Assembly: GCA_028277185.1 (NCBI GenBank)
Contig: JANQGQ010000044.1
Coordinates: forward strand, 310,001 to 374,000
DNA length: 64,000 nt
Source of the DNA: Woeseiaceae bacterium
Lineage (GTDB): Bacteria > Pseudomonadota > Gammaproteobacteria > Steroidobacterales > Woeseiaceae
Reading direction: 5' to 3'
The notes under the pieces were generated by a model. The model was given only the letters and a program-made list of their open reading frames with translations, had not been told where the DNA came from and made no database searches. Made by a program: the position numbers and the translations under genes. Positions 16,890-26,015 of the stretch are shown piece by piece (position 1 is the first letter of the stretch; the number at the start of each line of letters is the position of its first letter).

Positions 16890-18307
16890 AGCGAAGCGGT
16901 CAGCGCCCGGCGGTCGATCTTGCCCGAGACCTTTTTCGGTAGTGCTTCGAGCACTTGGACCGTCGCCGGCACCTTGTATGGAGCCAGATGCTCGCGGCAG
17001 TAGTCGATTAGTTCGGCCGTGTCCCCGACGTTGCCGGCGACGAAGGCGGCAATTGTTTCGCCGCGTTCCCGGTCGGCAATACCGATCACGGCGGCTTCGC
17101 GAACTTCGCTATGGGACGTCAGCACACGTTCGATTTCCGCCGGGTAGACATTGACACCGCCGCGGATGATGACCTCCTTGTCGCGGCCACGCAGCGCAAT
17201 GAATCCGCCGGGCTGCCGTTCCGCCAGATCGCCGGGGTAGAACCAGCCGTCGGCCGCGGCCTCCTGGAGCTCACCGTCCTCGTCGAGAAAACGCGTCGCA
17301 ACGCCCGGACCGCGATAGCGTAAGCGGCCGACCTGGTTGTCGCCGAGCGGCCGGCCGTCGCCGTCGACGATCGATACCTCCGTCCGGAACGTCGGAATGC
17401 CGACGGTGTCGGCGTGCGCTTCGAGGTCGGCGGCCGCAAGGACCGAGATGCCGCCGCCTTCGCTGGACGCGTAGTAGCCGACCAGGTTGGGACAGATCTT
17501 CTCCCGACACTCGCGGGCTTCGTCCGCGTACAGCGGTTCGCCGCTCACGATCAGGTAGTCGATGTTGCCGAGCAGCAGCGTTCCTTCGTGGAGCGGCAAC
17601 AGCCGCCGCAGCAGGGTCGGCGGCAGGAATGCGGCGGTCACTTCGGGATCGGCCAGCGCTGCGGCGATCTCGGGCGGTTTGATCGGCGGCGGAGCGAGCA
17701 TGACCGAGCCGCCGGCGGTCAGAAGGCTCATGCCGAAGGACCGGCCCGCGCCGAAGAACAGCGGCGTCACGAGCCCGAAGCAATCGCGGGCGTCGTAGCC
17801 GATCGCCGTCCATTGCGACACGAAACGCTCATAGAGATTCTCGTGCGTGACCAGTGCGCCTTTCGGCCGCCCCGTCGTGCCGGAGGACAGCGACACCAGC
17901 ACGTCGGCACCGCTCAGTGCGGCCGGTTGTCCCGGGTACGGCTCACCGTTCGGGTCCGGCGTTATGCAATCGACGCCGTCGATCGCGACATCGTCGGTCA
18001 GCAGCAGCTTTACATCGAACGCTTCTGCGGCCCGGCGTTGCTCCGCATGGGTCCAGCGATGGTCGACGGGCACGATCACGGCGCCGAGCCATGCGACGGC
18101 GAAGTGCGCGAGAAGGTGTACGGGATGATCGCGCATTGCGAGACCTACGCGGTCGTCCCGCGCGATGCCTGCGGCGTCGAGCTGTGCCGCCAGCGCCCGA
18201 ACGATATCGAGCGCTCCGCGATAGCTGATGATGTCGCCGCGAAACCGTATCGCCGTCCGGTCGCCGTGATTTGCGGCATTGACGCGGAGCACGTTGGCGA
18301 GGTTCAT
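16886..18307 (-). CDS. AMP-dependent acyl-CoA synthetase/ligase
   Basis: This 473-residue member of the ANL family activates a carboxylic acid as an acyl-adenylate and then forms the CoA thioester. It shows the P-loop SLSSGTTGRPKGALVTHEN (about 138-156), the YPGDLAERQPGGFIALRGRDKE hinge region, GGVNVYPAEIE and the catalytic Lys in PKKVSGKIDRRAL near the end. It is the last gene of a minus-strand run with the HMGL-like lyase and the amidohydrolase. Its substrate is probably an acid made by that pathway, which I cannot name. Confidence 0.9.
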   Translation of the reverse strand: MNLANVLRVNAANHGDRTAIRFRGDIISYRGALDIVRALAAQLDAAGIARDDRVGLAMRDHPVHLLAHFAVAWLGAVIVPVDHRWTHAEQRRAAEAFDVKLLLTDDVAIDGVDCITPDPNGEPYPGQPAALSGADVLVSLSSGTTGRPKGALVTHENLYERFVSQWTAIGYDARDCFGLVTPLFFGAGRSFGMSLLTAGGSVMLAPPPIKPPEIAAALADPEVTAAFLPPTLLRRLLPLHEGTLLLGNIDYLIVSGEPLYADEARECREKICPNLVGYYASSEGGGISVLAAADLEAHADTVGIPTFRTEVSIVDGDGRPLGDNQVGRLRYRGPGVATRFLDEDGELQEAAADGWFYPGDLAERQPGGFIALRGRDKEVIIRGGVNVYPAEIERVLTSHSEVREAAVIGIADRERGETIAAFVAGNVGDTAELIDYCREHLAPYKVPATVQVLEALPKKVSGKIDRRALTASL

Positions 18308-18332
18308 CGGAGGTCGGCCCCTTCAGGGCTCC

Positions 18333-19229
18333 TCAATCGAGCCCATAGATGCGCCGGGTGTTGTCCCGCAGCAGCTTCGGCAGCACGTCCGGTTTGAAGT
18401 TCAGGCTCAGGATCTCGTCCATCGTGCGCTTGAAGTCCAGCACCGGAAAGTCGGTGCCGAAGATGACTTTGTCCTGCCCGTAACTGTTGATGTAATGCAC
18501 GAAGCTCTGCGGCCAGTACTTGGGTGAGTGCGCGTCGCAGCCGATAAACACGTTCTCGTGCTTCCACGCCATCGCGATCATCTCGTCGGTCCACGGTATA
18601 CCGACGTGGATGCCGATGAGCTTGAGCTCCGGGAAGTCGCAGGCGACGGCGTCCAGTTTGATCGGCTGCCCGACGCTCCGGCAGCGGAAGTCCTTCGAAT
18701 AGATCATCGACTGGCCGACCTGCATCTGAATCGGAACGTCCAGCTCGACGCACTTTGCATAGAACGGATAGTACTTCGCCTCGTCGGGCGCGAGCTCGAA
18801 CCAGTGCGGATACAGATGCGCGCCAATGAAGCCGAGCTCCCGGACCGCGTGCTCGAGCTCCCGCACGCCGTCCATGCCGGTGAACGGATCGATGCCGATT
18901 AGCCCCGAGAACTTATCGGGGTATCGACGCACCGCATCGGCAACGACTTGCGGCGGCATGTGGTAGCAGCCGGGGAGGCCGGGGCGGCCCGATTTCGCGG
19001 CGATGAGAAAGCCGTGCCCGATCCCCGCCGACTCCATCCGCTCGATCATCTGCTCGAGCGTGAGCCCGGTCATCAGGCTGTTCTTCGCCTTCATCTTCCC
19101 GGAGAAGAACTCCTCGGCCCAGTCCGGCCGGTGTTTGAGCGCTTCTTCGGTCCAGAGATTGACGACGGCGTCGATGGCCGCCACCGGGTAAATCGGATTG
19201 CTTGCCGCATTGCCCGGGGTATCGCTCAC
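18333..19229 (-). CDS. Amidohydrolase-family TIM-barrel protein
   Basis: The 298-residue protein resembles the amidohydrolase_2 family of hydrolases and decarboxylases. LKLIGIHVGIPWTDEM and VIFGTDFPVLDF give the His near strand 5-6 and the Asp of strand 8. The N-terminal metal motif (usually DxHxH) reads IDAVVNLWT and has no histidines, so the metal site is probably incomplete. It lies 8 bases after the lyase gene and 25 before the ligase gene. Confidence 0.75.
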   Translation of the reverse strand: MSDTPGNAASNPIYPVAAIDAVVNLWTEEALKHRPDWAEEFFSGKMKAKNSLMTGLTLEQMIERMESAGIGHGFLIAAKSGRPGLPGCYHMPPQVVADAVRRYPDKFSGLIGIDPFTGMDGVRELEHAVRELGFIGAHLYPHWFELAPDEAKYYPFYAKCVELDVPIQMQVGQSMIYSKDFRCRSVGQPIKLDAVACDFPELKLIGIHVGIPWTDEMIAMAWKHENVFIGCDAHSPKYWPQSFVHYINSYGQDKVIFGTDFPVLDFKRTMDEILSLNFKPDVLPKLLRDNTRRIYGLD

Positions 19230-19237
19230 GAGCTTGC

Positions 19238-20170
19238 TCAGGCCGCGTGCTCGAAGCCCTTGGGCACGCCCGCGTCCGGCACGAAGCCGTAAAGCGGCTC
19301 GTCGGGGAGGGCGTCGCTTACTATTGTGCGGACATCGAGCAGCCGGTCGATGTCGATACCGGTCCTGAGTCCCATCGCTTCGAGCATGAACACCAGATCC
19401 TCGGTGACGATGTTGCCGCTGGCGCCGGGCGCGAACGGGCAGCCGCCGATCCCGCCGAGAGAGCTGTCGACGGTCGTGATGCCTTCCCCGATCGCCGCGA
19501 GCGCGTTCGCGAGTCCGAGCCCCCGCGTGTTGTGCAGATGCACGCCCGTTATGTGTTCCTTGCCCACTGCAGCCTGTACCTTGCGCACGAGGCGCTTGAC
19601 CTGTTCCGGGTTCGCATAGCCGGTAGTGTCGGAGAGTCCGACTTCGGCCACGCCGGCATCCATGAGACGCTCGGCCGAACGCACTACGAGTTCTTCGCTC
19701 ACCGGACCTTCGAGTGTACAGCCGAAGGCCGTGGACAGGCCCGCCTCGAAATGCGGGCGTTTGCCGGCCTCGATGCCGGCGACGCGCTCGGCGATCTTCG
19801 CGATCTCGGTAAACATCTCGTCGTGCGACTTCCGCACGTTCTTCAGCGAATGGGTTTCGCTGACTGAGAAAGGGATCGAGATCTTGTGCGCGCCCGCGGC
19901 GATCGCGTCTTCCGCACCGCGGAGGTTGGGCACCAGCACGGCGACGGTGAGGTCGGGAGTCTTCAGCGCGGCTTCGACGACCTTCGCCGTGTCGGCCATC
20001 TGCGGCAGAAGCTTAGGCGGCACGAACGAGCCGACTTCGATCTCCCGGCAGCCGGCGGCCGCCTGTGCCTCAATCCATGCGATCTTCGTCGCTGTCGGTA
20101 ACACGCTGGCAATGCTCTGCAGGCCGTCGCGCGGTCCCACTTCGCTGACGAGAATATCGATATCGTTCAT
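19238..20170 (-). CDS. Hydroxymethylglutaryl-CoA lyase-like protein
   Basis: Members cleave 3-hydroxy-3-methylacyl-CoA thioesters to acetyl-CoA and a keto acid. At 310 residues it is full length. It has SEVGPRDGLQ (9-18), GLSDTTGYANPEQ (about 198-210), the metal-binding HLHNTRGLG and the catalytic-Cys loop GGIGGCPFAPGASGN. It is first in the minus-strand run and faces a CoA-transferase gene across a region holding the shared dyad. HMG-CoA is the default substrate. With LeuCD and CoA-transferase genes nearby, citramalyl-CoA or a relative is a real alternative. Confidence 0.9.
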   Translation of the reverse strand: MNDIDILVSEVGPRDGLQSIASVLPTATKIAWIEAQAAAGCREIEVGSFVPPKLLPQMADTAKVVEAALKTPDLTVAVLVPNLRGAEDAIAAGAHKISIPFSVSETHSLKNVRKSHDEMFTEIAKIAERVAGIEAGKRPHFEAGLSTAFGCTLEGPVSEELVVRSAERLMDAGVAEVGLSDTTGYANPEQVKRLVRKVQAAVGKEHITGVHLHNTRGLGLANALAAIGEGITTVDSSLGGIGGCPFAPGASGNIVTEDLVFMLEAMGLRTGIDIDRLLDVRTIVSDALPDEPLYGFVPDAGVPKGFEHAA

Positions 20171-20220
20171 GAGTTCTGCTGCGCTATCGCGAAGGCACGC
20201 GTTGTGTACAAAGATGAATT

Positions 20221-20242
20221 AAAGATATAATAATATAGCAAA
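20221..20242 (-). promoter_or_regulatory. Shared 22-bp dyad, copy 2
   Basis: Read on the minus strand it has arms TTTGCTATA and ATATCTTT with all six invariant columns kept. It lies 51 bases from the lyase start (20170) and 89 from the CoA-transferase start (20331), well placed to control both. Confidence 0.65.
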
Positions 20243-20330
20243 GCAACCAACGCTGCTATCGTACATTAAGACCCCGGGTATCAGCAGCGGTTTCCACACG
20301 CATCGGGGCTACGCGGGCATTGGGGAGCGG

Positions 20331-21527
20331 GTGAGCAAAAGCAGCGATTTGCCCTTGAGCGGTATCCGCGTCATCGAGTTTTCGCACATGGTCATGGGCC
20401 CCTCGGCCGGCGTCTTGCTGGCGGACCTGGGTGCCGACGTCGTGAAGGTCGAGCCGATCGGCGGCGACAAGACCCGGAAGCTCCGCGGTTCCGGCGCCGG
20501 TTACTTTGCCATGTACAACCGCAACAAGCGCAGCATCCGCGTCGACCTCAAGTCGGCCGACGGCGCGGCTATCGCAAAGAAGCTCGTCGCGGACGCCGAT
20601 ATCCTGATCGAGAATTTTCGTCCCGGCGCCATGGACAAACTCGGCTTCGGCTACGAGAGTTTGTCCCAGGCCCATCCGCGCCTGATTTACTGCTCGAACC
20701 GCGGCTTTCTGAACGGCCCCTACGAGCACCGAACGGCGCTGGACGAAGTAGCGCAGATGATGGGCGGCCTCGCGTACATGACCGGTCCGCCGGGGCGGCC
20801 GCTCAGGGCTGGCGCCTCGGTGATCGACGTAGCTGGTGGCATGTTCGCGGCACTCGGCGCGCTCGCCGCCCTCGAGCAGCGCCATAAAACCGGCCGCGGT
20901 CAGCACGTCAAGAGCTCGCTGTTCGAGAGCACCGTGTTTCTGGTCGGTCAGCACATGGCTCAATACGCCGTGACCGGTTCGCCCGCGGCGCCGATGCCCG
21001 CACGGATATCGGCCTGGGCCGTCTACGACGTATTCGAAACCGCCGATGACGAAAGGGTATTCGTCGGTGTCGTCAGCGATTCGCAGTGGCTTACGTTCTG
21101 TGAAGACTTTGGCTTTGACGAGTTGCTGGCCGACGCGAGCTTGAGGGCGAACAACGATCGCGTGGCTGCGAGGGAGCGCATCATTCCGGTCGTTCAGGAG
21201 CGCTTCCGGTCGATGAATAAGGCCGAGCTCATGACGAAGCTCGAGGCAAGCGGATTACCGTTTGCGCCCATCGCACGTCCCGAAGATCTCTTCGACGACG
21301 AACACCTCAATGCATCCGACGGGCTGCTCGATCTCGAACTGCCTGACGGTACGAAGGCCAGGCTTCCGGCCCTGCCGCTGGAACTCGACGGGATGCGCTT
21401 CGGCAAACTCCGCAACCCGCCGGGTTCGGGAGAGCATACGATAGAGGTGCTGCGGGAGGCGGGGTACAGCGACGCGGAGATTGCGGACTTCGCTGGCCGC
21501 GGCGTCGTGTCGTCGGGCGACGGTTAG
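20331..21527 (+). CDS. CaiB/BaiF family CoA-transferase (class III)
   Basis: The 398-residue protein has the class III opening (IRVIEFSHMVMGPSAGVLLADL), the ENFRPGAMDKLGFG block at 94-107 and the likely nucleophile Asp166 in ASVIDVAGG. The start is GTG, and GGGGAGCGG directly upstream supports it. It is transcribed away from the HMGL-like gene across the shared dyad and converges on the LeuD gene, 10 bases away. Its likely job is to load CoA on a hydroxy acid that the lyase then cleaves. That pairing is an inference from position. Confidence 0.9.
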   Translation: MSKSSDLPLSGIRVIEFSHMVMGPSAGVLLADLGADVVKVEPIGGDKTRKLRGSGAGYFAMYNRNKRSIRVDLKSADGAAIAKKLVADADILIENFRPGAMDKLGFGYESLSQAHPRLIYCSNRGFLNGPYEHRTALDEVAQMMGGLAYMTGPPGRPLRAGASVIDVAGGMFAALGALAALEQRHKTGRGQHVKSSLFESTVFLVGQHMAQYAVTGSPAAPMPARISAWAVYDVFETADDERVFVGVVSDSQWLTFCEDFGFDELLADASLRANNDRVAARERIIPVVQERFRSMNKAELMTKLEASGLPFAPIARPEDLFDDEHLNASDGLLDLELPDGTKARLPALPLELDGMRFGKLRNPPGSGEHTIEVLREAGYSDAEIADFAGRGVVSSGDG

Positions 21528-21537
21528 TTCTTAGCCG

Positions 21538-22164
21538 CTAGCTCTCAGAAGCTCTGAGGTGGGCCCACGGCCGCGACCGGCGGTCGCGGGTGACGAAGGC
21601 GTCGATGTCGTCGGCATAGCGAAGCGCGAAGTCGATGTAGTCGAGGCCCCGAATCAGCATGTCGCGATCGGCCGGCGGTACGTCGAAATCGATCGTCGTT
21701 CCGTCGCCCAGCGTCAGGCGGCAGGCCTCGAGGTCGATGTCTACGGGTTCCGCGCCCTGTGCCGCGATACGGTCGACGTGCTCCGCAGCGAGTTCGACGG
21801 CGAGCAGTCCGTTGCGAGCGCAGTTGTTGCGGAAGATCCGTCCGAAGCTGCTTGCGATCACGGCCCGGATGCCGAAATCCGCCAGCGCCCAGACGGCGTG
21901 CTCGCGCGAGGAGCCGCAGCCGAAGTTGGCGCCGCCGAGCAGAATCGTCGCGTTGCGAAACACGGGATCGTTAAGGACGAATTCGGCGTTCTCTCCGGCG
22001 CGCTCGGCACCATCGTAGACGTAGCGCCAGCCCGCGAACAGGCCTTCGCCGAGACCCAGCTTGCTCACGCGCTTCATCTCCCGGGACGGAATGATCTGAT
22101 CCGTGTCGATGTTGTCGACGAGCAGAGCGGCGGCTATGCCGCTATGTTGCGTAAACGGCTTCAC
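21538..22164 (-). CDS. leuD: LeuD-type 3-isopropylmalate dehydratase small subunit
   Basis: The 208-residue protein is the swivel domain of a two-part aconitase-family hydro-lyase. LLVDNIDTDQIIP is the family signature near the N-terminus, and LGGANFGCGSSREHAVWAL holds the substrate-binding SSR loop. The start is GTG 22164, overlapping the stop of the large-subunit gene as GTGA, so the two are coupled. The long open frame upstream of this point is only the large subunit read in another frame. No leuA or leuB is visible, so a catabolic substrate is possible. Confidence 0.88.
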   Translation of the reverse strand: MKPFTQHSGIAAALLVDNIDTDQIIPSREMKRVSKLGLGEGLFAGWRYVYDGAERAGENAEFVLNDPVFRNATILLGGANFGCGSSREHAVWALADFGIRAVIASSFGRIFRNNCARNGLLAVELAAEHVDRIAAQGAEPVDIDLEACRLTLGDGTTIDFDVPPADRDMLIRGLDYIDFALRYADDIDAFVTRDRRSRPWAHLRASES

Positions 22165-23594
22165 GCGGCGTCCTGGCCGTTGGTGCCCGTTTCGGCGAAC
22201 TCGCGGCTGTCGGCGATCGCGCCGCTTACTGCGGCGGCGGCGACCATGGCGGGGCTCGCCAGGTGCGTGCGCACGCGCGGGCCCTGGCGTCCGCGGAAGT
22301 TGCGGTTGGTGCTGGAAATGACGCGCTCCTCCGGAGCGAATCCTTCGCCGCCCGCGTTGAAGCATAGCGAGCAGCCGGGTTCGCGCCATTCGAAGCCGGC
22401 CGCGAGGAACACCTCGTCGATGCCTTCCGCTTCGGCGGTCTGTTTGACGACCTGCGAGCCGGGCGTGCAGATCGCGCGTACGCCCCGCGCGACGCGCCTG
22501 CCGCGCAGTATCCCGGCGGCCGCACGCAGGTCGCTCAGCCGGGCGTTTGTGCAGGAACCGATGAATGCGCCGTCGATCGGCAGAGTCTTCAGCGGCTGGC
22601 CGGGTTCGAGTCCCATGTAGTCGAGCGCCAGTTGCATGGCGCGTCCTGCATCGTGGTCGCCGGCGGTTTCGGGGTCAGGGACGCGGCCGTCGATGCCGAC
22701 GGCGTGCTCGGGGCTGGTGCCCCAGGTAACCGTCGGCTGGATATCGCTGCAGTCGATACGGTACTCGAGGTCGAATTCGGCATCGTCGTCGCTTCTCAGT
22801 TCCGACCAGTTGCGTTCCGCTTGCTCGAAGTCCGGGCCTTGTGGAGCGTACGGCCGTCCGCGGACGTATTCCAGCGTCGTCGCGTCGGGCGCGATCAGGC
22901 CCGTAAACGCGGAGAACTCGACCGCCATGTTGCACAGCGTGAAGCGGGCATCCATGTCGAGCGCTTCGACGGCCGGTCCTGCGTACTCCATCGCAAAGCC
23001 GCGCGCGCCGGCCGCCGTATAGCGTGCGATCAAGTGCACGATCATGTCTTTCGCGGTAACGCCCGGACCGAGCGCTCCGTCAAACGTGACGCGTAGCTGA
23101 CCGGGCTTGACGGCGCGCAGCGTTTCGGTCGCGAGCACGTGCTCGCAGTCGCTCGTGCCGATGCCCCAGCCGATGGCGCCAAGCGCTCCGAGCGTGCAGG
23201 TATGGCTGTCGGGGCAGGCGACGACGAGACCCGGGACCGTGATTCCCTGCTCGGCCGAAATCAGATGGGTTATTCCGTGCCGCCCGTCGTGGATGTCGAA
23301 GAGCCGGATACCGACATCGTTGGCGGTACGGCGCATCGTCTTTACGAAGGCCTCGCCACCGGGTACGAGCGTCCGGTCGCCGCGGCCCGGGAAGGTATCG
23401 AGGATGTGGTCCATCGTCGCGAATACGTGCTGCGGATTGCGCACCCGGCGGCCCTCTTCCTCGAGGGCCGTCAGCGCCACGCTGCCCGTGCGTTCGTGCA
23501 GAAACACGCGATCGACGTACACCAGCAACGACTGGTCGTCGAGCTGCCGCACAACGTGCCTATCCCAGATCTTGTCGAACAGCGTACGGGCCAC
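22161..23594 (-). CDS. leuC: LeuC-type 3-isopropylmalate dehydratase large subunit
   Basis: This 477-residue iron-sulfur hydro-lyase adds or removes water across a double bond of a branched dicarboxylate. The three cluster cysteines are present: Cys348 (IGSCTNARL), Cys408 and Cys411 (EPGCSLCFN). The segment after them departs from ordinary LeuC: GGEGFAPEERVISSTNRNF stands where most have a Met-Asn-Pro segment and GERCASTSNRNF. The substrate may therefore not be isopropylmalate. It is divergent to an exported VOC gene with the shared dyad between them, and coupled to leuD. Confidence 0.88.
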   Translation of the reverse strand: MARTLFDKIWDRHVVRQLDDQSLLVYVDRVFLHERTGSVALTALEEEGRRVRNPQHVFATMDHILDTFPGRGDRTLVPGGEAFVKTMRRTANDVGIRLFDIHDGRHGITHLISAEQGITVPGLVVACPDSHTCTLGALGAIGWGIGTSDCEHVLATETLRAVKPGQLRVTFDGALGPGVTAKDMIVHLIARYTAAGARGFAMEYAGPAVEALDMDARFTLCNMAVEFSAFTGLIAPDATTLEYVRGRPYAPQGPDFEQAERNWSELRSDDDAEFDLEYRIDCSDIQPTVTWGTSPEHAVGIDGRVPDPETAGDHDAGRAMQLALDYMGLEPGQPLKTLPIDGAFIGSCTNARLSDLRAAAGILRGRRVARGVRAICTPGSQVVKQTAEAEGIDEVFLAAGFEWREPGCSLCFNAGGEGFAPEERVISSTNRNFRGRQGPRVRTHLASPAMVAAAAVSGAIADSREFAETGTNGQDAA

Positions 23595-23614
23595 GGAGCG
23601 GTGCCTGTATCCAA

Positions 23615-23636
23615 AAAGTTATATTAGTATATCATT
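23615..23636 (+). promoter_or_regulatory. Shared 22-bp dyad, copy 3
   Basis: Arms AAAGTTATA and ATATCATT with spacer TTAGT. It lies 20 bases upstream of the leuC start (23594) and 53 before the exported VOC start (23690). One of the best copies. Confidence 0.7.
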
Positions 23637-23689
23637 AGAGCCAATTTTGAAATACCGGTCAGTTCCGTCGACCATCGGATTGCCTCGCG

Positions 23690-24727
23690 ATGCTGCAGCG
23701 TTTCGCATTGTTGTTTCTCCCGCTCGTCTTCGCGCCGTTGGCGGAGCTCAGCGCTGAGCCCGTAACCGCCGCGCCCTGGCGCGAGGCCGTCGTCAGCGTC
23801 ACGGACCTCGACCGCAGCGCGGCTTTCTTCAGGTCGATCGGCGGCTACCGCGAACACTGGCGCGGACCCGTCGATGCCGGTGAGCTCGGCTTGTTTGGAC
23901 TCGGCGCCGAGGCCAGCGGCGAAGCGCTGCTCCTGGGGCCCGATGATGCCACGGCCGGTCTGGTCCGGCTCGTCCGCTTCGACAACGCCGGCCCCAAAGT
24001 GCCGACGCGACCGGGCTCGCGCCCCTGGGACACCGGCTGCTACTTCAGCCTCATGGTTCGCATCAGGGACATGCAGGCAGTCTATGCCGACGCGATCGAA
24101 CTGGGCTGGTGGACCGAAACGCCGATCACCTACCTCGAGTTCGGTGAATCGAAGCTCAACGTCGTGATCTTCAAGGGGCCGGACGGGCTGCAGGTTCAGG
24201 GTTATGAGCGGCTGTCGCCGCCGCTGCCCGCGGCGGTGGGCGAGTTCGAGCGCATGACGCGGCCGTTCAACATTATGCAGATGGTTCGCGACCGGGACTT
24301 AGCCTACGAGTTCTTCGCGGACGTACTGGGTTTTGCGACGTTCTACAACGGACCGCCGTACGTAGCCGAAGAACCCGAGTTCATGCCCCTGGGCATTCCC
24401 GTGAATCTGACGACGTCCGTGCGTTATCGCGCGGGTATCGTCTATCCGACGCCGGGCGAATTCGGCCGAATGGAGATGATCGAGATCATGGACCTCGACG
24501 GTCGCGACTACGCGGCGCGCTGCCATGCGCCCAATCTCGGTATTCTCGCCGTGCGGTTCGAGGTGGAGAGTCTGGCTGCGCTTGCTGCGACGCTGCAGCG
24601 GCGGGGCGGCATCGGGACGGCGCCGCCGACGGACTTAGTTCTGCCGCCTTACGGCCGTTTCCGGGGTACGTCGGTCCGCACGCCCGACGGAGCGATTATT
24701 CAGTTCCTCGAAACCGCGGCGCCCTGA
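23690..24727 (+). CDS. Exported protein with two VOC (glyoxalase-like) modules
   Basis: Residues 1-23 look like a signal peptide (FALLFLPLVFAPLAELSAEP). Two VOC modules follow, at about 30-150 (EAVVSVTDLDRSAAFFRSIGG) and 190-340 (FNIMQMVRDRDLAYEFFADVLGF ending in RTPDGAIIQFLE). VOC folds hold a metal and act as dioxygenases, isomerases or lyases, usually in the cytoplasm, so export is unusual. The 345-residue length fits a two-module protein. It is divergent from leuCD across the shared dyad, and its end overlaps the convergent MFS gene by 28 bases. Confidence 0.75.
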   Translation: MLQRFALLFLPLVFAPLAELSAEPVTAAPWREAVVSVTDLDRSAAFFRSIGGYREHWRGPVDAGELGLFGLGAEASGEALLLGPDDATAGLVRLVRFDNAGPKVPTRPGSRPWDTGCYFSLMVRIRDMQAVYADAIELGWWTETPITYLEFGESKLNVVIFKGPDGLQVQGYERLSPPLPAAVGEFERMTRPFNIMQMVRDRDLAYEFFADVLGFATFYNGPPYVAEEPEFMPLGIPVNLTTSVRYRAGIVYPTPGEFGRMEMIEIMDLDGRDYAARCHAPNLGILAVRFEVESLAALAATLQRRGGIGTAPPTDLVLPPYGRFRGTSVRTPDGAIIQFLETAAP

Positions 24728-25938
24728 CGCGCGCCCCCCGCGAGAAGCCAGCCGCCGGCAGCCAGGCTGCAGGCCAGAAGGACCAGCATCGCAACCGGCA
24801 GGAACGGTCCCGTGTAGATCAGTCCCGTGACGACGGTGAACAGGCCGCTCAGCACGAGACCGGTCGCCGAGGACAACCCCGATGCCGTTCCTGCCATGTC
24901 CGGGTGCGGCCGGATCGCGCCGGCCATGGCTCCGGGCGTCGTGGTTCCGGCGAACGCCATGAGCAGGAACAGCGGACTCAAGACTCCGGCCATCGGAACG
25001 GGCTCGGACAGGGACAGACAGACCAGACCGATCGCCGTCGCCAGCGACAGTACGACGCTTGCTTTGAGGAGGCGCGACCCGCCGACCAGTCCCGTCAGGC
25101 GTGCGCCGGCGGTCGCGCCGATGACGTAGGCAATCGCCATGACGCCCCACACGATACCGAAGGTCTGCGAGTCCATACCGTAGGTGCTCAGAAAGTAAGT
25201 CGCCCCGACCGCAAGAAAGCAAAAGAACGAGCCCTGAATGAAGCCGTACAGGAACGTGTTGCCCAGGAAAGCGCGGGAGCTCAGAAGGATTCCGTAGTTG
25301 TCGATGAGCTTGCGTCCGTCCGGATGCGGTGAGTTTGCAGGCAGCGTTTCGGGCAGGCGCAAGAACATGTTCAGGAGCACCAGCGCACCGATGCCGGCCG
25401 TGACGACGAACACCCAGGGCAATGTCGCGTGGGTGTCGACGAGGCCGCCAATCATGGGGGCGATGATCGGCGCGGTGCCCATCGCAGCGGCAATGTAGGA
25501 CATCCCTGTCGCCAGGTCGTCGCCGTCGCAGGTGTCCCGCAGGATGGCGCGGCTCGCGACCGTGCCGGCACTCGTGCCGACGGCCTGCAGGAAGCGCGCG
25601 ACGATCAGGAGTTCCAGGCTGTTGGCGAGGGCGCAGGCGAAGCTGGCGAGTACGAAGACCGCGAAGCCCGCCAGCATGACGGGGCGCCGCCCGAAGCGAT
25701 CGCAGAGATAACCCATGAAGGGCTGCGCGGCGGCGAGTCCGAAGAGGTAGGCGGAAATCACGAACTGCACGGTCGAGAGGCTGGCATCGTAGCGCAGCGC
25801 GATGCTGTTCATCGCCGGGACGATGATCGCCATGCCGAACGGCGACAGGCTGCTTGCGATGCCGAGCAGCAACAGCGGCGGGCGGCTGAGCGTACCGGCG
25901 GCGGGGGCGTGATTCATGAGTCTGCTTGCCGCCGGCAA
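24700..25938 (-). CDS. MFS transporter, drug-exporter type (Bcr/CflA-like)
   Basis: This inner-membrane protein of about 12 helices has the DHA1 loop motif GYLCDRFGRRPVML after helix 2 and RFLQAVGTSAGTVASRAILRD in helix 4-5, which marks the Bcr/CflA drug-exporter branch. The start may be the second Met (25917, MNHAPAAG) rather than 25938. The gene has no obvious partner: it follows the TonB receptor gene in the same direction but after a strong terminator, and overlaps the convergent exported VOC gene by 28 bases. Confidence 0.85.
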   Translation of the reverse strand: MPAASRLMNHAPAAGTLSRPPLLLLGIASSLSPFGMAIIVPAMNSIALRYDASLSTVQFVISAYLFGLAAAQPFMGYLCDRFGRRPVMLAGFAVFVLASFACALANSLELLIVARFLQAVGTSAGTVASRAILRDTCDGDDLATGMSYIAAAMGTAPIIAPMIGGLVDTHATLPWVFVVTAGIGALVLLNMFLRLPETLPANSPHPDGRKLIDNYGILLSSRAFLGNTFLYGFIQGSFFCFLAVGATYFLSTYGMDSQTFGIVWGVMAIAYVIGATAGARLTGLVGGSRLLKASVVLSLATAIGLVCLSLSEPVPMAGVLSPLFLLMAFAGTTTPGAMAGAIRPHPDMAGTASGLSSATGLVLSGLFTVVTGLIYTGPFLPVAMLVLLACSLAAGGWLLAGGARQGAAVSRN

Positions 25939-25940
25939 AG

Positions 25941-25975
25941 AAAAGGCCCGGCAAAGTCCTCGACTTTACCGGGCC
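25941..25975 (-). terminator. Rho-independent terminator of the TonB receptor gene
   Basis: On the minus strand, the 14-base arms (25975-25962 and 25958-25945) pair perfectly around a short GAG-type loop and are followed by TTTT. It lies 41 bases after the receptor stop. Confidence 0.85.
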
Positions 25976-26015
25976 GGCCGCGCAATGGGGGGATGGGAGT
26001 CTGCGCGGCAGACTC

